Of a DNA stretch of 64,000 bases, positions 11,968 to 23,205 are shown piece after piece (within the stretch, counting starts at the first letter, position 1; every line of letters starts with the position of its first letter). Made by a program: the position numbers and the translations under genes. The notes beneath the pieces are model-generated. The model saw only the letters and a program-made list of their open reading frames with translations. It made no database searches and was not told the origin of the DNA. The DNA is taken from positions 1,705,501-1,769,500 of the forward strand of contig JAKNDB010000092.1 in NCBI GenBank assembly GCA_024305405.1, written 5' to 3'. The stretch comes from Dirofilaria immitis (Eukaryota > Nematoda > Chromadorea > Rhabditida > Onchocercidae).

Positions 11968-13179
11968 ATTTTGTTACTTCTTTCTCATATGTCTCATCAT
12001 TTCAATTGTGAAATTAAAAGTTGAGACAAAATACTGAAATAATTAAAATTTTTATTACAAATAACTTATAAACAAAGATGACCCATTATTTAGTGCACAA
12101 TCAAATATTTTAATAATGTTAATCCCAAACTCTGTTCATTTAGCCCAAATTGAATTACTGACATCCCGGATAAGCCGGTCTTTTCTATTCTAAAATTGAA
12201 ATGTATGTTTGAAGAAGACAAAGAAAATTTTAATTAGGAACGATAAAGACGGCATGATATCCTAAAGCGATTTATATAAATTTGGACAAGAAATCTTCTC
12301 GTCATCTATAAGCCTAAAGTTATCCCTTCAAGAACCTTCACTAAAATAACATTCTTCTGGGGACTAGAGTTAGTTAATTGTATTATCTCCAATATCTGAT
12401 TATTTAGAAAAATAGCTCAATTGTCATCATCTTCCTCCTCATAAACTCCGCATTCCCCGGTATAATCAGTCCTCGCAATAATCCACCCCAAAAAAGAAAG
12501 CAAAACATCGAAGCGGAAATGCCTGTTATTTCTTGACGAATCAATACACGTACGCTTTGTGCAAAACAATCAGTTCACTTGCATAACTTTCTACAATAGT
12601 TTCAAAATCTCGATGGATTTAATTGCTTAACGCCAAGTAGCCGCATATAATTCCAACAATTGAACAGAGATGACACTTATAACCTAATCTCTCCGTGAAT
12701 CGGTGACTAATTAGATGATAAGCATGATGAGCATCAATTAGTTACGAGAGTTTCCATCCAAGAAAAATGACGAAAATTCGTATGCATCTTTCTCCTTAAT
12801 TATGAACAAATAGCTTTTCTGTTATCATCCAACTTCTAATCATTTCTGTACTAGTGTGGTCGAAAGTATCATCTCATCTAACCAATGTATAACTGTTGTT
12901 TTGGATAAAAAGTCATTGATGAAAATTTTCAAGAAACAGTTTGATGATCTATAAAAATTAAGCGATAGTAATCATGATTGGGTGCCTTCCCTCTTTTTGT
13001 TTACTGTTCCGCGGAGCGGAGGGAATAAAAATGTATATATTTTTAGGCCTAAAAACCGGTTTCAAAACAAACATAAAAATAGCTTTTTCGGAACAAGCAA
13101 CTACAATGACAACACGGAGAGCTTCAAGTTTAAATTATTCTTTTTCTTGCTTTGTTCTTTGTTCTTTGAAAAAATTGGA
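11968..13179. other. Intergenic, no firm gene
   Basis: On the minus strand at about 12418-12560 an open frame ends ARTDYTGECGVYEEEDDDN; it is listed as a finding because exon boundaries could not be fixed. Nothing else is supported. Confidence 0.4.
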
Positions 13180-13232
13180 ATGACTCCTAATACTAAGTGC
13201 ACGGATGAGCAATTCCTCATTACAGACGACAG
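13180..13232 (+). CDS. Possible isolated first coding exon
   Basis: ATG opens MTPNTKCTDEQFLITDD and then meets a good donor, GACAG|GTAGTA, in phase 2. I could not find a matching downstream exon. Joining it to the gene at 15532 puts that gene out of frame. It may be an alternative first exon or chance. Confidence 0.2.
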
Positions 13233-15531
13233 GTAGTATTGCTTTTACCTTCGGTAATGATTAAAAAAATGAATTATTGATTAATTAGACACAATTTGTT
13301 CTTCCTGGCCTTCATCCTATTTTCCAATTACCATTGGAACCAATCACTTCAAGATGTAATCAGCTGATATGCCTTTTAGTCATTGTGTCACTGGTATTTT
13401 CCAAAGATTGTAAGAAATGTAGTCTGCTGAAATGCCTGATTTGAATATGTAGACAATTATACCATTATTTTCTATCATTTTTTCCTACAATTTATCAACT
13501 ATACGCAGCTCATTACAATTAGCGAAGATCATTTCGATACTTTTTTTCATGCGAATGGATCGATTAGCTGTTGTTTCCAACTTAGCTCAGTGAATAAAAA
13601 TTGTTTAGTTTTCATTGTTTACTCACAGATAAATTACCTTATAATCAACTGCGTGGAAGTGTTATGAATTTCTTAGATGATCAGTATAGTTTCTAAATTT
13701 CATCGTCATTAGAAACAATTAGTATATTATTGGTAGAAACAGTAGCGGTAGCAGTTAGAGATAATAGTTATTGGTGAACTGGAAATTAAAAACTATTTTG
13801 AGGAATGAAAAAATTGAATATCTCGGACGGAAAGAAAAAATAATTTGGCTTTATATGAGGAGAAAATAAACTGCGTGCAGTGAACCGGAAATCTTTTGAT
13901 TTTTGACTTCTATTTAAAACTTTGACTCATATGTACGAATTGAAATCCAGTTGAAATTTGCCTTCCTTCCTCTTCCCTCCGTCTTCTCCTCTTTGCCTCA
14001 TAGTTCTGTAATTGTTAAGGCACATAGTAACAGCCATTCATAACTGTATACCTGTTTGTCAGCAAATATAAGCATTTGGAATATAAATGTATACAAAGAT
14101 ATGCAATCATGCACAAACAACAAATAGGCAAACTCCCAAAATTTATTTCTAGAGGATTCTGGCATCTCTTTTAACGGTAGAATTTTATTTAGCATGAAGA
14201 TGTTCGGCATCCAAGTTTTTAGATAGATAATGCGGCTAGAATCTATCGACTAATGTTGATTTCTGTTCTTCGAACCGTGATATCTCATTTACTTAGATAC
14301 ATTTATCTCCTCAATCTTCAGCCTAACTTACTTTTCGATTATAATTAAAATCAGAATTTTGAGTTATGGATTGGACATATTGTTGTGAATTGTAAATAAT
14401 GAATATGTTTTGTGATTCTTCACTAAATAATATCACTTTTTCAACCATGAAAATATTCACTTTACTTCTTTAGTTCTTTATTTTCCAATATTCGCTTCTG
14501 TTAGAATATGATTCGATATCATTAAATTATACAGTTATGACGATTGACTGACTATTTGATGTTAGCTTTTCAAGTGCATTGCTGAAATAATGTTGAAGTT
14601 AAAATGCTCCAATGAATACAATACAACTTTCTATTATTATAAAAGAGGCAAAGAGGAAAATTCCGAATAGATGAAAGAGGTATCGACAACATTATTAATT
14701 CTAGTTTATTTTTGGGGATGTATTGGGTCGGTGAGAAGAGAGATGGTTCTGGAAATGTATGATTAAACTAGAAACCAGTTTCCTATGACGCTTTTAAAGT
14801 GAAACAAAATTGAGTTAAAGTGATGACTGATTGCAGTTTCGGAAGTTCTAAGCTGAAGAGATGAGTAGGTGTATTAAATGGAGAGACAGATGATGAAAAA
14901 TCGCGTCTATAGAGGAAAAATTTCAGAATTTCTGGGATCAATCCAGAAAAACTGCAACAATATGTAGCGCAGTGAAGCGAGATGACACGATATTAATGCG
15001 GTAAAGCGACATGATAATATCATATGTGGTAAAAGCAGTAGTACAGCAGCTGGCTGGTTATGACCAGTTTTCCAGCAACGTAGACATACATATAGAGACC
15101 GATAAATTTTGTATGTGAGAATCTATCTATCCTCAACCTCAAAATTTCCATTCCTTTTCACCTGTTTTCCCTCCTCGCACGCATCCTTCTAGTGGCTGAC
15201 AGTCAATGTTGTCGTTAGAATTAGCTAGCGTTGTTGCTATACAGTAATAAAACAACCCATACTTCAGAAGGTTCTAAGTGATTCCATCACGACGAAGTCA
15301 TAAAATTTCTCGCGATTTCAATCAACTTCTGTGGGAGAGCACTGTATGCTTTTAAAGCGATATTTATTCATCAGTAAGAATCGCAGCAAAATTTCCTCTT
15401 TTTTATATTGTTTTTAAAGCAATCAGTCGCATTTGACCAAAAGTTGCAACAAAATTTCAACAAAAACTATTTCTTTAACAACGGATTACTAAAACTGTCG
15501 AATCTAAATTCAGTATTTTTTTCCCTGTTCC
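13233..15531. other. Intergenic/upstream region of the 15532 gene
   Basis: About 2.3 kb with no supported coding exon on either strand. A minus-strand frame at 13998-14210 lacks splice or motif support. The stretch probably includes upstream control sequence of the gene starting at 15532. Confidence 0.4.
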
Positions 15532-18500
15532 ATGGATAACGATTCCAAAGCAATTTTGAATGGAATTAATCTGCGATTGAACGACATTGACTTGAAGCTA
15601 TCATTTCTTCTGGAACTACTCACAAATCGTTTACCCGAGAAATCGTCAAGAGAACAATTGACAACACTACAGTTTTTGCATTCGCAATCAAGTGAAATTA
15701 TGAGCGATCGCAGAAGTTCTGGTTTCATTGCGTCAAAAGAACAGCGACAATCAACGGAGCGAACATCGGTACTCGCAGTAGAAGATGCAGTTGGTGAAAT
15801 AGCCTTCAGCAATATTGCTTCTTCATTGCAATTAGGTAACAACGAAAAGTCGGTCCAGCGACAACAATCGCAAGATAACATATTACCAGAAACATCGTCC
15901 ATTTCTACCAGAATAAGATCAACGGCGGGATTAACTGGTGTTACGATAACCAACGATAGTGAAGGTGACGAAGAAGAAGTTGATGATTACGACGATGAAT
16001 TGGATGAGGTAATTTAATCTGTTTTTTTCGGATATTAGTTATACTTATACTTGGTAAACGAAAATGCGATACACTACTAATTTCAAAAAATGTGAAAAAT
16101 CCAAATCCATTACGCAGATAGGAAGAAATTCTCTTTCATAATTTCCAGATTGACCTAAATTAGAAAGTAAAATAGGTTAAATTTTAAAAGATACTCTTAA
16201 TTCACTGCAACTTGTTTGACGGATTTTCTTGACAGTGATGAATCTTCTAAAGGCTATATTTTGAAAAAATCTGACGATCATCTCAAAATTCTTTAAAATT
16301 TTGTTCTCACTCATTTCATCAATCCCACTCTTTCTTAGCAAATAATGCTAACGAAAAAATGGAATGAGAAAAACGACTTCAGATTTTGCTATGAGGCTAA
16401 AATTGAAAATAAAAGCAATTCCAAAATTATAAAGAGTCTTATATATAATTTTTTTTTTTATATATTTCTCTGAAAGTTTTATTTTTGAGAAATTGATTCC
16501 TATCCATTAATATTTCATTATTCAATGTCCAGGATGTTTCAACAACAAACCAGGATCGTGAGGTAAAAATAATTCATGCAGAAAGCAATTTCCCCGAAGG
16601 AGCGGTACGGCGAGCTGCGGAAAAGGCCGCACGAAGTTTCCAAAGTACTCAACCAAAGGTGAGAGTTTTCCGTTCCTATTTTCATTTTTTATATTGTCAT
16701 TTTTACTAATGATTTGATACCATTGTTATTATTTATCCACTGTTATATATCCATTTTGGTTATGAAATAGTGAAGCAGAAACAATTATTTACTATGGAGA
16801 TTACTGATATAATGCCATTGTAACATTTGAATACTGAAAACTGATCTGGACTTCATGAAAGAATTTGATTTTAGCTATTTCTTTGATGAAAGTTTCGTTT
16901 TTTTTTCTTTTCATTTTCTTCATTTTATCCATTTTATCCGGTATTTGTTCATCTGATCCATTTTTTATTTATGCGGTTTTTTGACATTAATTTAAATTCT
17001 GTCCTTGGCCTTCTTTTTCGACCGGATAAAAGTCTCCTTCTTGTGATTCCGTATATTATTTTAGATAATCTATGCTGTCTTTACAATATCTATCTCAAAT
17101 GATCAAGAACTAAACAATACGAACACTTGTTTTCCTTATTGCTTGTGTATTTGCATGCATCAATATCCAACATTCCATTGATGTTCTTTTCCAATTTCTT
17201 CCTTTAAACTTTTTTAAATTACATTTTTTGTAAAGAAGTGATTAAGAATGCGAAAAAAACAATTGATTTATTCAATAAGTAGAGAGGGGAAAGATGAAGA
17301 AAAGAAATAAACTTAACAGAAATGAAAATTTGGTTCGAAAATATTGAATCATAAGAAATGAAAAGAGACAATATTTACTGCTCAAGTAGGCTAAAGAATC
17401 TCGTGAGCCAAACCTGCGGCTGCGAAATGTGGTCTATATCTTTTTGCTTATGTTGAGGTACGATGGTAATGGTAACGATGTAACCACTAATCATCCCCTC
17501 TTAATCAAAATGATAATCAGTAGTCTGACTGCTGATATGGCTACTGTCTACAACATTGTTGTTCTGTGTATATCTAAATTTTACTGAACACTGATATCAA
17601 AAAAAAAATGAGTTAATTTTATTAAAGAGAGATTGAAAAATAAGAGGAAAATAGAACAAAAGAATTATCTTGAATCGTGAAACTACTAATTATTGCGGAC
17701 AAATGCTGACGATTTTGATCATTTTAATTATCCTTGCTAATAAATAATGTGTATTTGGAATTGTAGGTTTTTGCATGGCAAATATTACGAGAATCAGTTA
17801 CTGATCAGGAGCTTCGAAATGTGCATATCTCTTTAAGAACATTTCATGGTGAAACTGCGGAGCATCTTTTATCTCGACAATTACCAAAGGTTTAATAATT
17901 TTGATGTAAGCTGAGTGACTTTAGTAGTAGAACCAGAAATAGGAGCAGAAATAAACTGACAAAGAAAATTAGAGAGAAAAATCAGAATATAGGAAAGCAG
18001 AGCGAAACTTCTAATTTTAATCCTCCTAAAGAATTTTTTCTTTGCCTTGGTGTTTTATACCTCAATTTCTTCATTTTTGATTATTCTAGCAATTTCTGCT
18101 AAAATTTTTTTATATTTTTTCCAATCTTGATAGAGAAATTCTGAGGATAAATCATAATTTTGCGTTGTTTATCGTAATGAATCGATTTTTTGATCCATAT
18201 TCAGGATAGTAATGTTCCTGTTCTCCACTTCATTCTATTTGTTTCTATTCCAGTTGTAGTACCAATCCTATCTTCATGCATAAAGTAATTATATTCTAAT
18301 GTATCTGTTAATACAGATAATATTACAGATACGTCTGGTAGTGGAAGCAACAATGTCCTACTTCAAGTGGGATCAACTGAGTGATGAAAATCAGTTAACC
18401 AAAGCTAAGCTGTTACTGAGTCATCTAAAAATAATGCCAAAGTTCGAAATTGGACTCTCAGAGAAGGACGTCCGAATCGGTAAATTAATAATTCTAATAA

Positions 18501-18914
18501 TTTTAATAAATTTTAAGGAAAAATACAAGCAATTACTTTTCTCCAAGCGTGACGTAAAATGAATAAATTATCGATAATTATCGATAAAGCTATTTCCACA
18601 CTATTTCAAAGCAATACTTCAGAATATTTTCAAGCCTCATTTTTTAGTAAGATGCCGCCGCTCTGTGATTAAACATATCCATTCTTACATTGAAAATATT
18701 GCTCCGTCGATTAATTATAATAAGTTTAAACTCCATCTGGAGTAAATTTAAGCTTATAATTCCCAAAGATCAATAGATCAAATCATTCTTAATATATTAG
18801 AAGGGAAAAATTTTTTTAGAATATCGAACACCATGGATGCAGTATGGAAACGTTATGCAGCTTTACTTGGACAAACCGGTCTTGCTACGGTCGGTTTATT
18901 ACCAAACCACATAA
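15532..18914 (+). CDS. Nematode orphan regulator, possibly LIN-14-like
   Basis: Five exons (15532-16008, 16533-16658, 17767-17889, 18329-18479, 18820-18914) join in phases 0, 0, 0 and 1 with canonical sites, giving 323 residues. The first exon encodes a short amphipathic leucine-rich stretch ([19 protein letters not shown]), a polar Ser/Gln/Arg region and an acidic tract ([14 protein letters not shown]). The other exons form a compact, apparently globular domain with segments such as [51 protein letters not shown] and [21 protein letters not shown] do not recognise a named domain with certainty. Regulatory character, a let-7 seed match 40 bases after the stop and vague resemblance make a LIN-14-type heterochronic protein a candidate; treat this as a hypothesis. 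No frame breaks. Confidence 0.8.
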
Positions 18915-18953
18915 ATCAGCTCAACCGATAAACCCGACAAGTAATTCAAAAGC

Positions 18954-18961
18954 CTACCTCA
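18954..18961 (+). promoter_or_regulatory. let-7 seed match (CTACCTCA) in 3' UTR
   Basis: Perfect 8-mer complement of the let-7 family seed, 40 bases after the stop codon at 18912-18914. A chance match in a 1-kb UTR is unlikely but possible. No lin-4 seed match was seen nearby. Confidence 0.35.
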
Positions 18962-20232
18962 TGAATTTCTTTATTGCTCTTCTTTATCTTTTCAGATATG
19001 TATGTATGTTCTCTCTCTGCAAATATAATATTTGAATGAAATGCACTACTTCGATAGTGAATTTTGATCAATCACATCTCATGTAGCACAAAATTAACAA
19101 GAGAAAAAAATTACGAACAAATTAAGAGTAGTACTTAAGAGCAGCTGTTCTCGCCTAGCCAGTGTCGGTTTGTGATCTTATTTTTCCTTATTTAATTATC
19201 ACTCTTATTGCATATAAACGGAATAAGAACAGTTTATTGTTGCAGTATCATGTCCACTTTTCAAACTCCCACACCACATTGGCTTTTATAGCTTCAAGTA
19301 CATATAACCATGAATTTCTATTAATAATAATTGATTTAAAAACTTCAGAACATTATCGGAATCTACTACACTCTTGTGCTCTATCTCATTTTTAAAAGAT
19401 CTCTCGAGCGATAGGCCGCTAGTGATGCATGAGCTTATACATTCCGATAATGAGATAATATATTTTGTCGCAATGGTTATCATGAAAGGATTCTTGCAGT
19501 GCTAATCAATAAAATCAATGACACTATTCTGCATACATAAAGAAGCAACATGTAGACCAATAAAAAACAAGCATACAACTATCAAAAACACATAACTCTG
19601 GTAACGCAAACGGAGATGGAAACGCGTACCGAATTAAACAAACTATTTTTTACTTGTCACAAAATACTAAAGTTGAAACTTTGTAAAATCGATAGACAAC
19701 GAGAATTTCTCAATATTATATTTCATCCGAATATCAGTTTTTAATCAACTATCGTTAATCACCATTTGGAAAAGACCGATATAAACTGAAGTGATAAGCC
19801 TTTACAAAATTCCCGAATGATTCACTGTTAGCGCAATATTTTAGCTTAAGCAACATTATAACTCCAGATTATTAGAAGCATCCATACAACCATGTTCCGT
19901 CTGTTTTAATACTCGTTTTTACAAAGATACTCCTGAAATCGATTTCGAACGAGATTTCAAGTGCTAAATTTCCACTAATAAAATGGAAATTTCCCTTCGA
20001 TGGAAGAACTATAACTTCAATTAGGAAAAACCTAATTCTTCAGTACTTAACTACCAAAAAATCAAATTAAAATTGAACGATCTATTTAACGATATACTTG
20101 TTCAAATTTTTTTGGCTACTGAGATTTTACTACCCAACTATTTCTCATTTCAATATTTGAAAACCATATCTAAGAGATGATGAACAAGTGAAAAATCTTA
20201 ATGATATATACGATAAGCCCGAAAAATACTAC
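18962..20232. other. 3' UTR and intergenic sequence
   Basis: Contains AATAAA-type signals near 19508 that could end the 15532 gene. A minus-strand acceptor near 19930 opens EYLCKNEY then stop, in phase with the donor at 20232, and may be the last exon of the neighbouring coiled-coil gene. Nothing else is supported. Confidence 0.35.
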
Positions 20233-21311
20233 CTCAAGTAACGGTCTATCTCGAATATGGTACCACTGTTCGAGATCATTTTCGTAATGCTCTAATAGTG
20301 TTTCGCAGTTCTGTTTTAATGTTACGATTTCAACTGATGGACTATTCCACATTTCGTACGGTATACCTAGTTCCACCTGCAATTAATGATTATCGAAATC
20401 AAGATGAAACATCTTAAAATTTTCCGCTGCCTGTAAAATAATGCAAGTATGATATTTACGATAACCAAAAATAATAGTACAATACAATATATACTGAGAC
20501 TATCACATAACTATGAATTTCAGTTGAGATTCATTTCAGTTGATTTCATAACGATGCAATATTTGCACATGTACATATGTATATACTTATATAAGAAGTT
20601 TTCAAAATAAGACCGGGATTTCGCCGAGATATTCGGATACTTACTGCATGTAAATATATTTTAGAAAAAATAATGCACTGAAAATGGGCAGACCTTAACA
20701 CCTTTATTTCTCAGCTCATTCAAAGCTTTCATTGTGTTACTTTCCTCCTTGGCAAATCGTGAAATGTCTGATTTTTCCTTGTGCAGTTTATATTGTAACA
20801 TTCGCTCACAAGTTCCTCCAATGCTTCCACAAATTTAAGTTCTCTTTCTACGGCCGAAATCTATAAATTCTTAAATAGTATCATCTATTCTTCTCAATCC
20901 TCCATAACCTAATCAACAAAGAGAATAATATTATCTGTTATCAATAACATTAACAAAAGGATATGTATAGCAGGCCAGTGACATCAGCAAAGGAATATGT
21001 AACACCAATAACAACAGGAGGATCATTTTCTTTGTAATTTCTTTTTTTTGTACTGTATTTTTCTAAAAATTTTCTAAACTTCTTTTCTTTTCATTTCTTT
21101 TTGTTCTCGGATACAATTTTAATTTTTATTCCTTTTAAAATAATACCACCTTCCCTTCCCCTTCTTCTCCCCCAAAAAAAAAAAAAAAAGAAAACTTGCC
21201 TTAACATTTCTATCATTTACTAATTGTTCTCCAAATTCTCGCGCAAATAATACGCATGATTCACATAGTGATGGAAGATCGGCCGTTTGTTCAGCAATAA
21301 TTACAAAACAT
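20233..21311 (-). CDS. Coiled-coil protein, partial, unrecognised
   Basis: Three exons are read on the minus strand: 21311-21200, 20860-20694 and 20376-20233. The protein is strongly helical and charged (EALEELV, RMLQYKLHKEKSDISRFAKE, LKQNCETLLEHYENDLEQW), a typical coiled-coil subunit of a small complex. No family is assigned. The first intron has a GC donor, AAG|GCAAGT, a known minor class. The middle exon is 167 bases where 168 are needed, so the frame slips by one near 20805-20812. No in-frame ATG is found at the 5' end. The acceptor at 21312-21313 lies only 11 bases beyond the stop codon of MED31, so this may be the downstream cistron of an operon or have a missing first exon. The last exon may lie near 19930. 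Confidence 0.6.
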
Positions 21312-21324
21312 CTTGAATACAAAA

Positions 21325-22275
21325 TTAATAAAACAAAGAATGAAGAAAAAAATTAGGAGGATGTTGTTGGAGCTTTTGTCGCTGTTGTGGTTGTTGCTTC
21401 CATTCCTGCTCATCATCGTCATGTTCTGTTGTGTACATCTATAAAGGAATTTTGATTTATGCAAAAATATTTTATTAAAATCTCGTTTATTTTGATGAGC
21501 AAAAGATTAGAAAGAAAAGTTGTGGAAAAAAATATAGAAAAAATTAAAAACAATTCCTCAGTTTTTTTAAAGAGGACATTTCAAAATAATAAATGAAACT
21601 AACATGCAATCGTTGGCGTTTGCGAGTATAATACTGCCACTGCAGTAATTGTTGTTCTTCGATAAATTTTGCATTTGCTGTACAGGTTATTGCTTCACGA
21701 AAAGATGGACTTTGTACCGCTTCAAGGAAATGTAAACACTGTGGATATTTCAAAGCTCTGCAAAAAAATCAAAAAAATTATTATTTTTGATTATTAAAAA
21801 GGAATAGAACAATTGCATAAGACAGTCAGAATAATTAAATATTTTATTTAACGAAAGAATATTTGAAAATACTAAACTGTCGACAAACTTACCTCGCGTA
21901 TTCCGGTCTTTTCCAGTATAAAAGGTATTTCAAATAATTGATAAAGTATGTTTCCTTGAAATATCCTCGCTGTGCTAAAACTGAAATTATTTCGGTTAGA
22001 ACACTTTGAAGTTAACATTCATTGTTTTTGTATCTACTTTAAATGTGAACTAGCCGAAAGCAGGTAGAAAATATAACGAATAATATGCTAATAAAGGAAA
22101 AAAGTTATCTATCAGAGAAGGAAAACTTACAATTCAAGTAATGAGGATTAGCTAAAGCTTGCACAAATTCACATTCAATTTCGAATCGCTTCTTTTGCTC
22201 TTCAGATGTTTCAGGACCTTGGACCGAATTTAGGCCGGAACCTTCAACGATTTTTTTGAATGGTAATAAGATCAT
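21325..22275 (-). CDS. Mediator subunit 31 (MED31/SOH1)
   Basis: MED31 is a small conserved subunit of the Mediator middle module, which links transcription factors to RNA polymerase II. Exons are 22275-22131, 21980-21893, 21757-21604 and 21438-21325, in phases 1, 2 and 0. The core matches the family along its length: RFEIECEFVQALANPHYLN, FLAQRGYFKETYFINYLKY, LYWKRPEYARALKYPQCLHF, KFIEEQQLLQWQYYTRKRQR. The C-terminal tail is acidic then Gln-rich and variable. The start is uncertain: the ATG at 22273-22275 gives about 166 aa, but the frame is open further upstream to 22428 and an unseen 5' exon is possible. A same-strand coiled-coil gene begins almost at the stop codon. Confidence 0.94.
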
Positions 22276-22428
22276 ACAGATGACTAAGCATCCTAATTTA
22301 GAACACATTTCACAAGAAACCTCACCTCGCAAAAGATCCAGATTGCTTACTCGTTCGAAATTTCTGAGACAGCTAAAATCATGGTTTTTAATCGAAAAAT
22401 CACTTTTTAATTGGAAATCTGTCGTCAC

Positions 22429-23205
22429 GCCAAACTTTTTGCATTTAATAATTATAATAATTAAAACTTTAATAATCGCATTCCCAATCCAAATTACCTT
22501 TCAAAAAAAAATCGAAATATGATGCTAAAGCAGAAGTGCAATTTAAACAAGTTTCAAGCCAGAGTGTCTGTAGTTTTTATCATATCTCATTCCAATCATT
22601 TTTAACACGAAGACTTCACTTCTGGTGGATTTAGCATTTCTAAAATTGCTTGTTCCTACTGTTCGAAAAAATCCTTTTTATTAGTAGAGAAATATGCATA
22701 TTCAAAAACTACATAGGAAGAAAACTTCAACAAAAGAAAGACCTGGAAACTTTAAAACGAAGAAAAAATAAGAAAAATGATAAAGATTTATTGCTCAAAA
22801 ACCAAAAAAAAGAAAAAATATAGCAATTATTACCTGAGACGATTCCCAAAAAGAAAACAAGGGATAGATAAGCAAATTCTCTTACTAATACTATAAATTT
22901 TTCTGTTACATTATGGATGATTTTTAAAACATATTTTTTTAAAGACACTTAACAAGCTCATTACTAAAAATTGTAAACCAAACACGGTCGTATTTCTTGA
23001 AGTATTTTGAATATGTCGATATTTCCGGGAGTATTTTTAACAGAATTAATTCAACAAAAGTTAATAAAAATTGATTTCCTTGCTAGAAAAGACGAGAAAA
23101 TCTAAGCAGTCCTTTCAACTGTTTTTTTTAAATTACAGAGCAATTCTATACTTTTCAATATTCTAATATCTAAAAATTCAATCAAACTGCGTTAATAATT
23201 ATTAT
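22429..23205. other. Intergenic between TRM13 and MED31
   Basis: AT-rich with long A/T runs; no supported gene. It carries the 3' end of the TRM13 gene and the upstream region of MED31. Confidence 0.4.

Noticed and set aside
15510..15953. 147-aa minus-strand open frame
   Set aside because: Exact antisense of the first exon of the five-exon gene at 15532, which has canonical splice sites and phase-consistent downstream exons.
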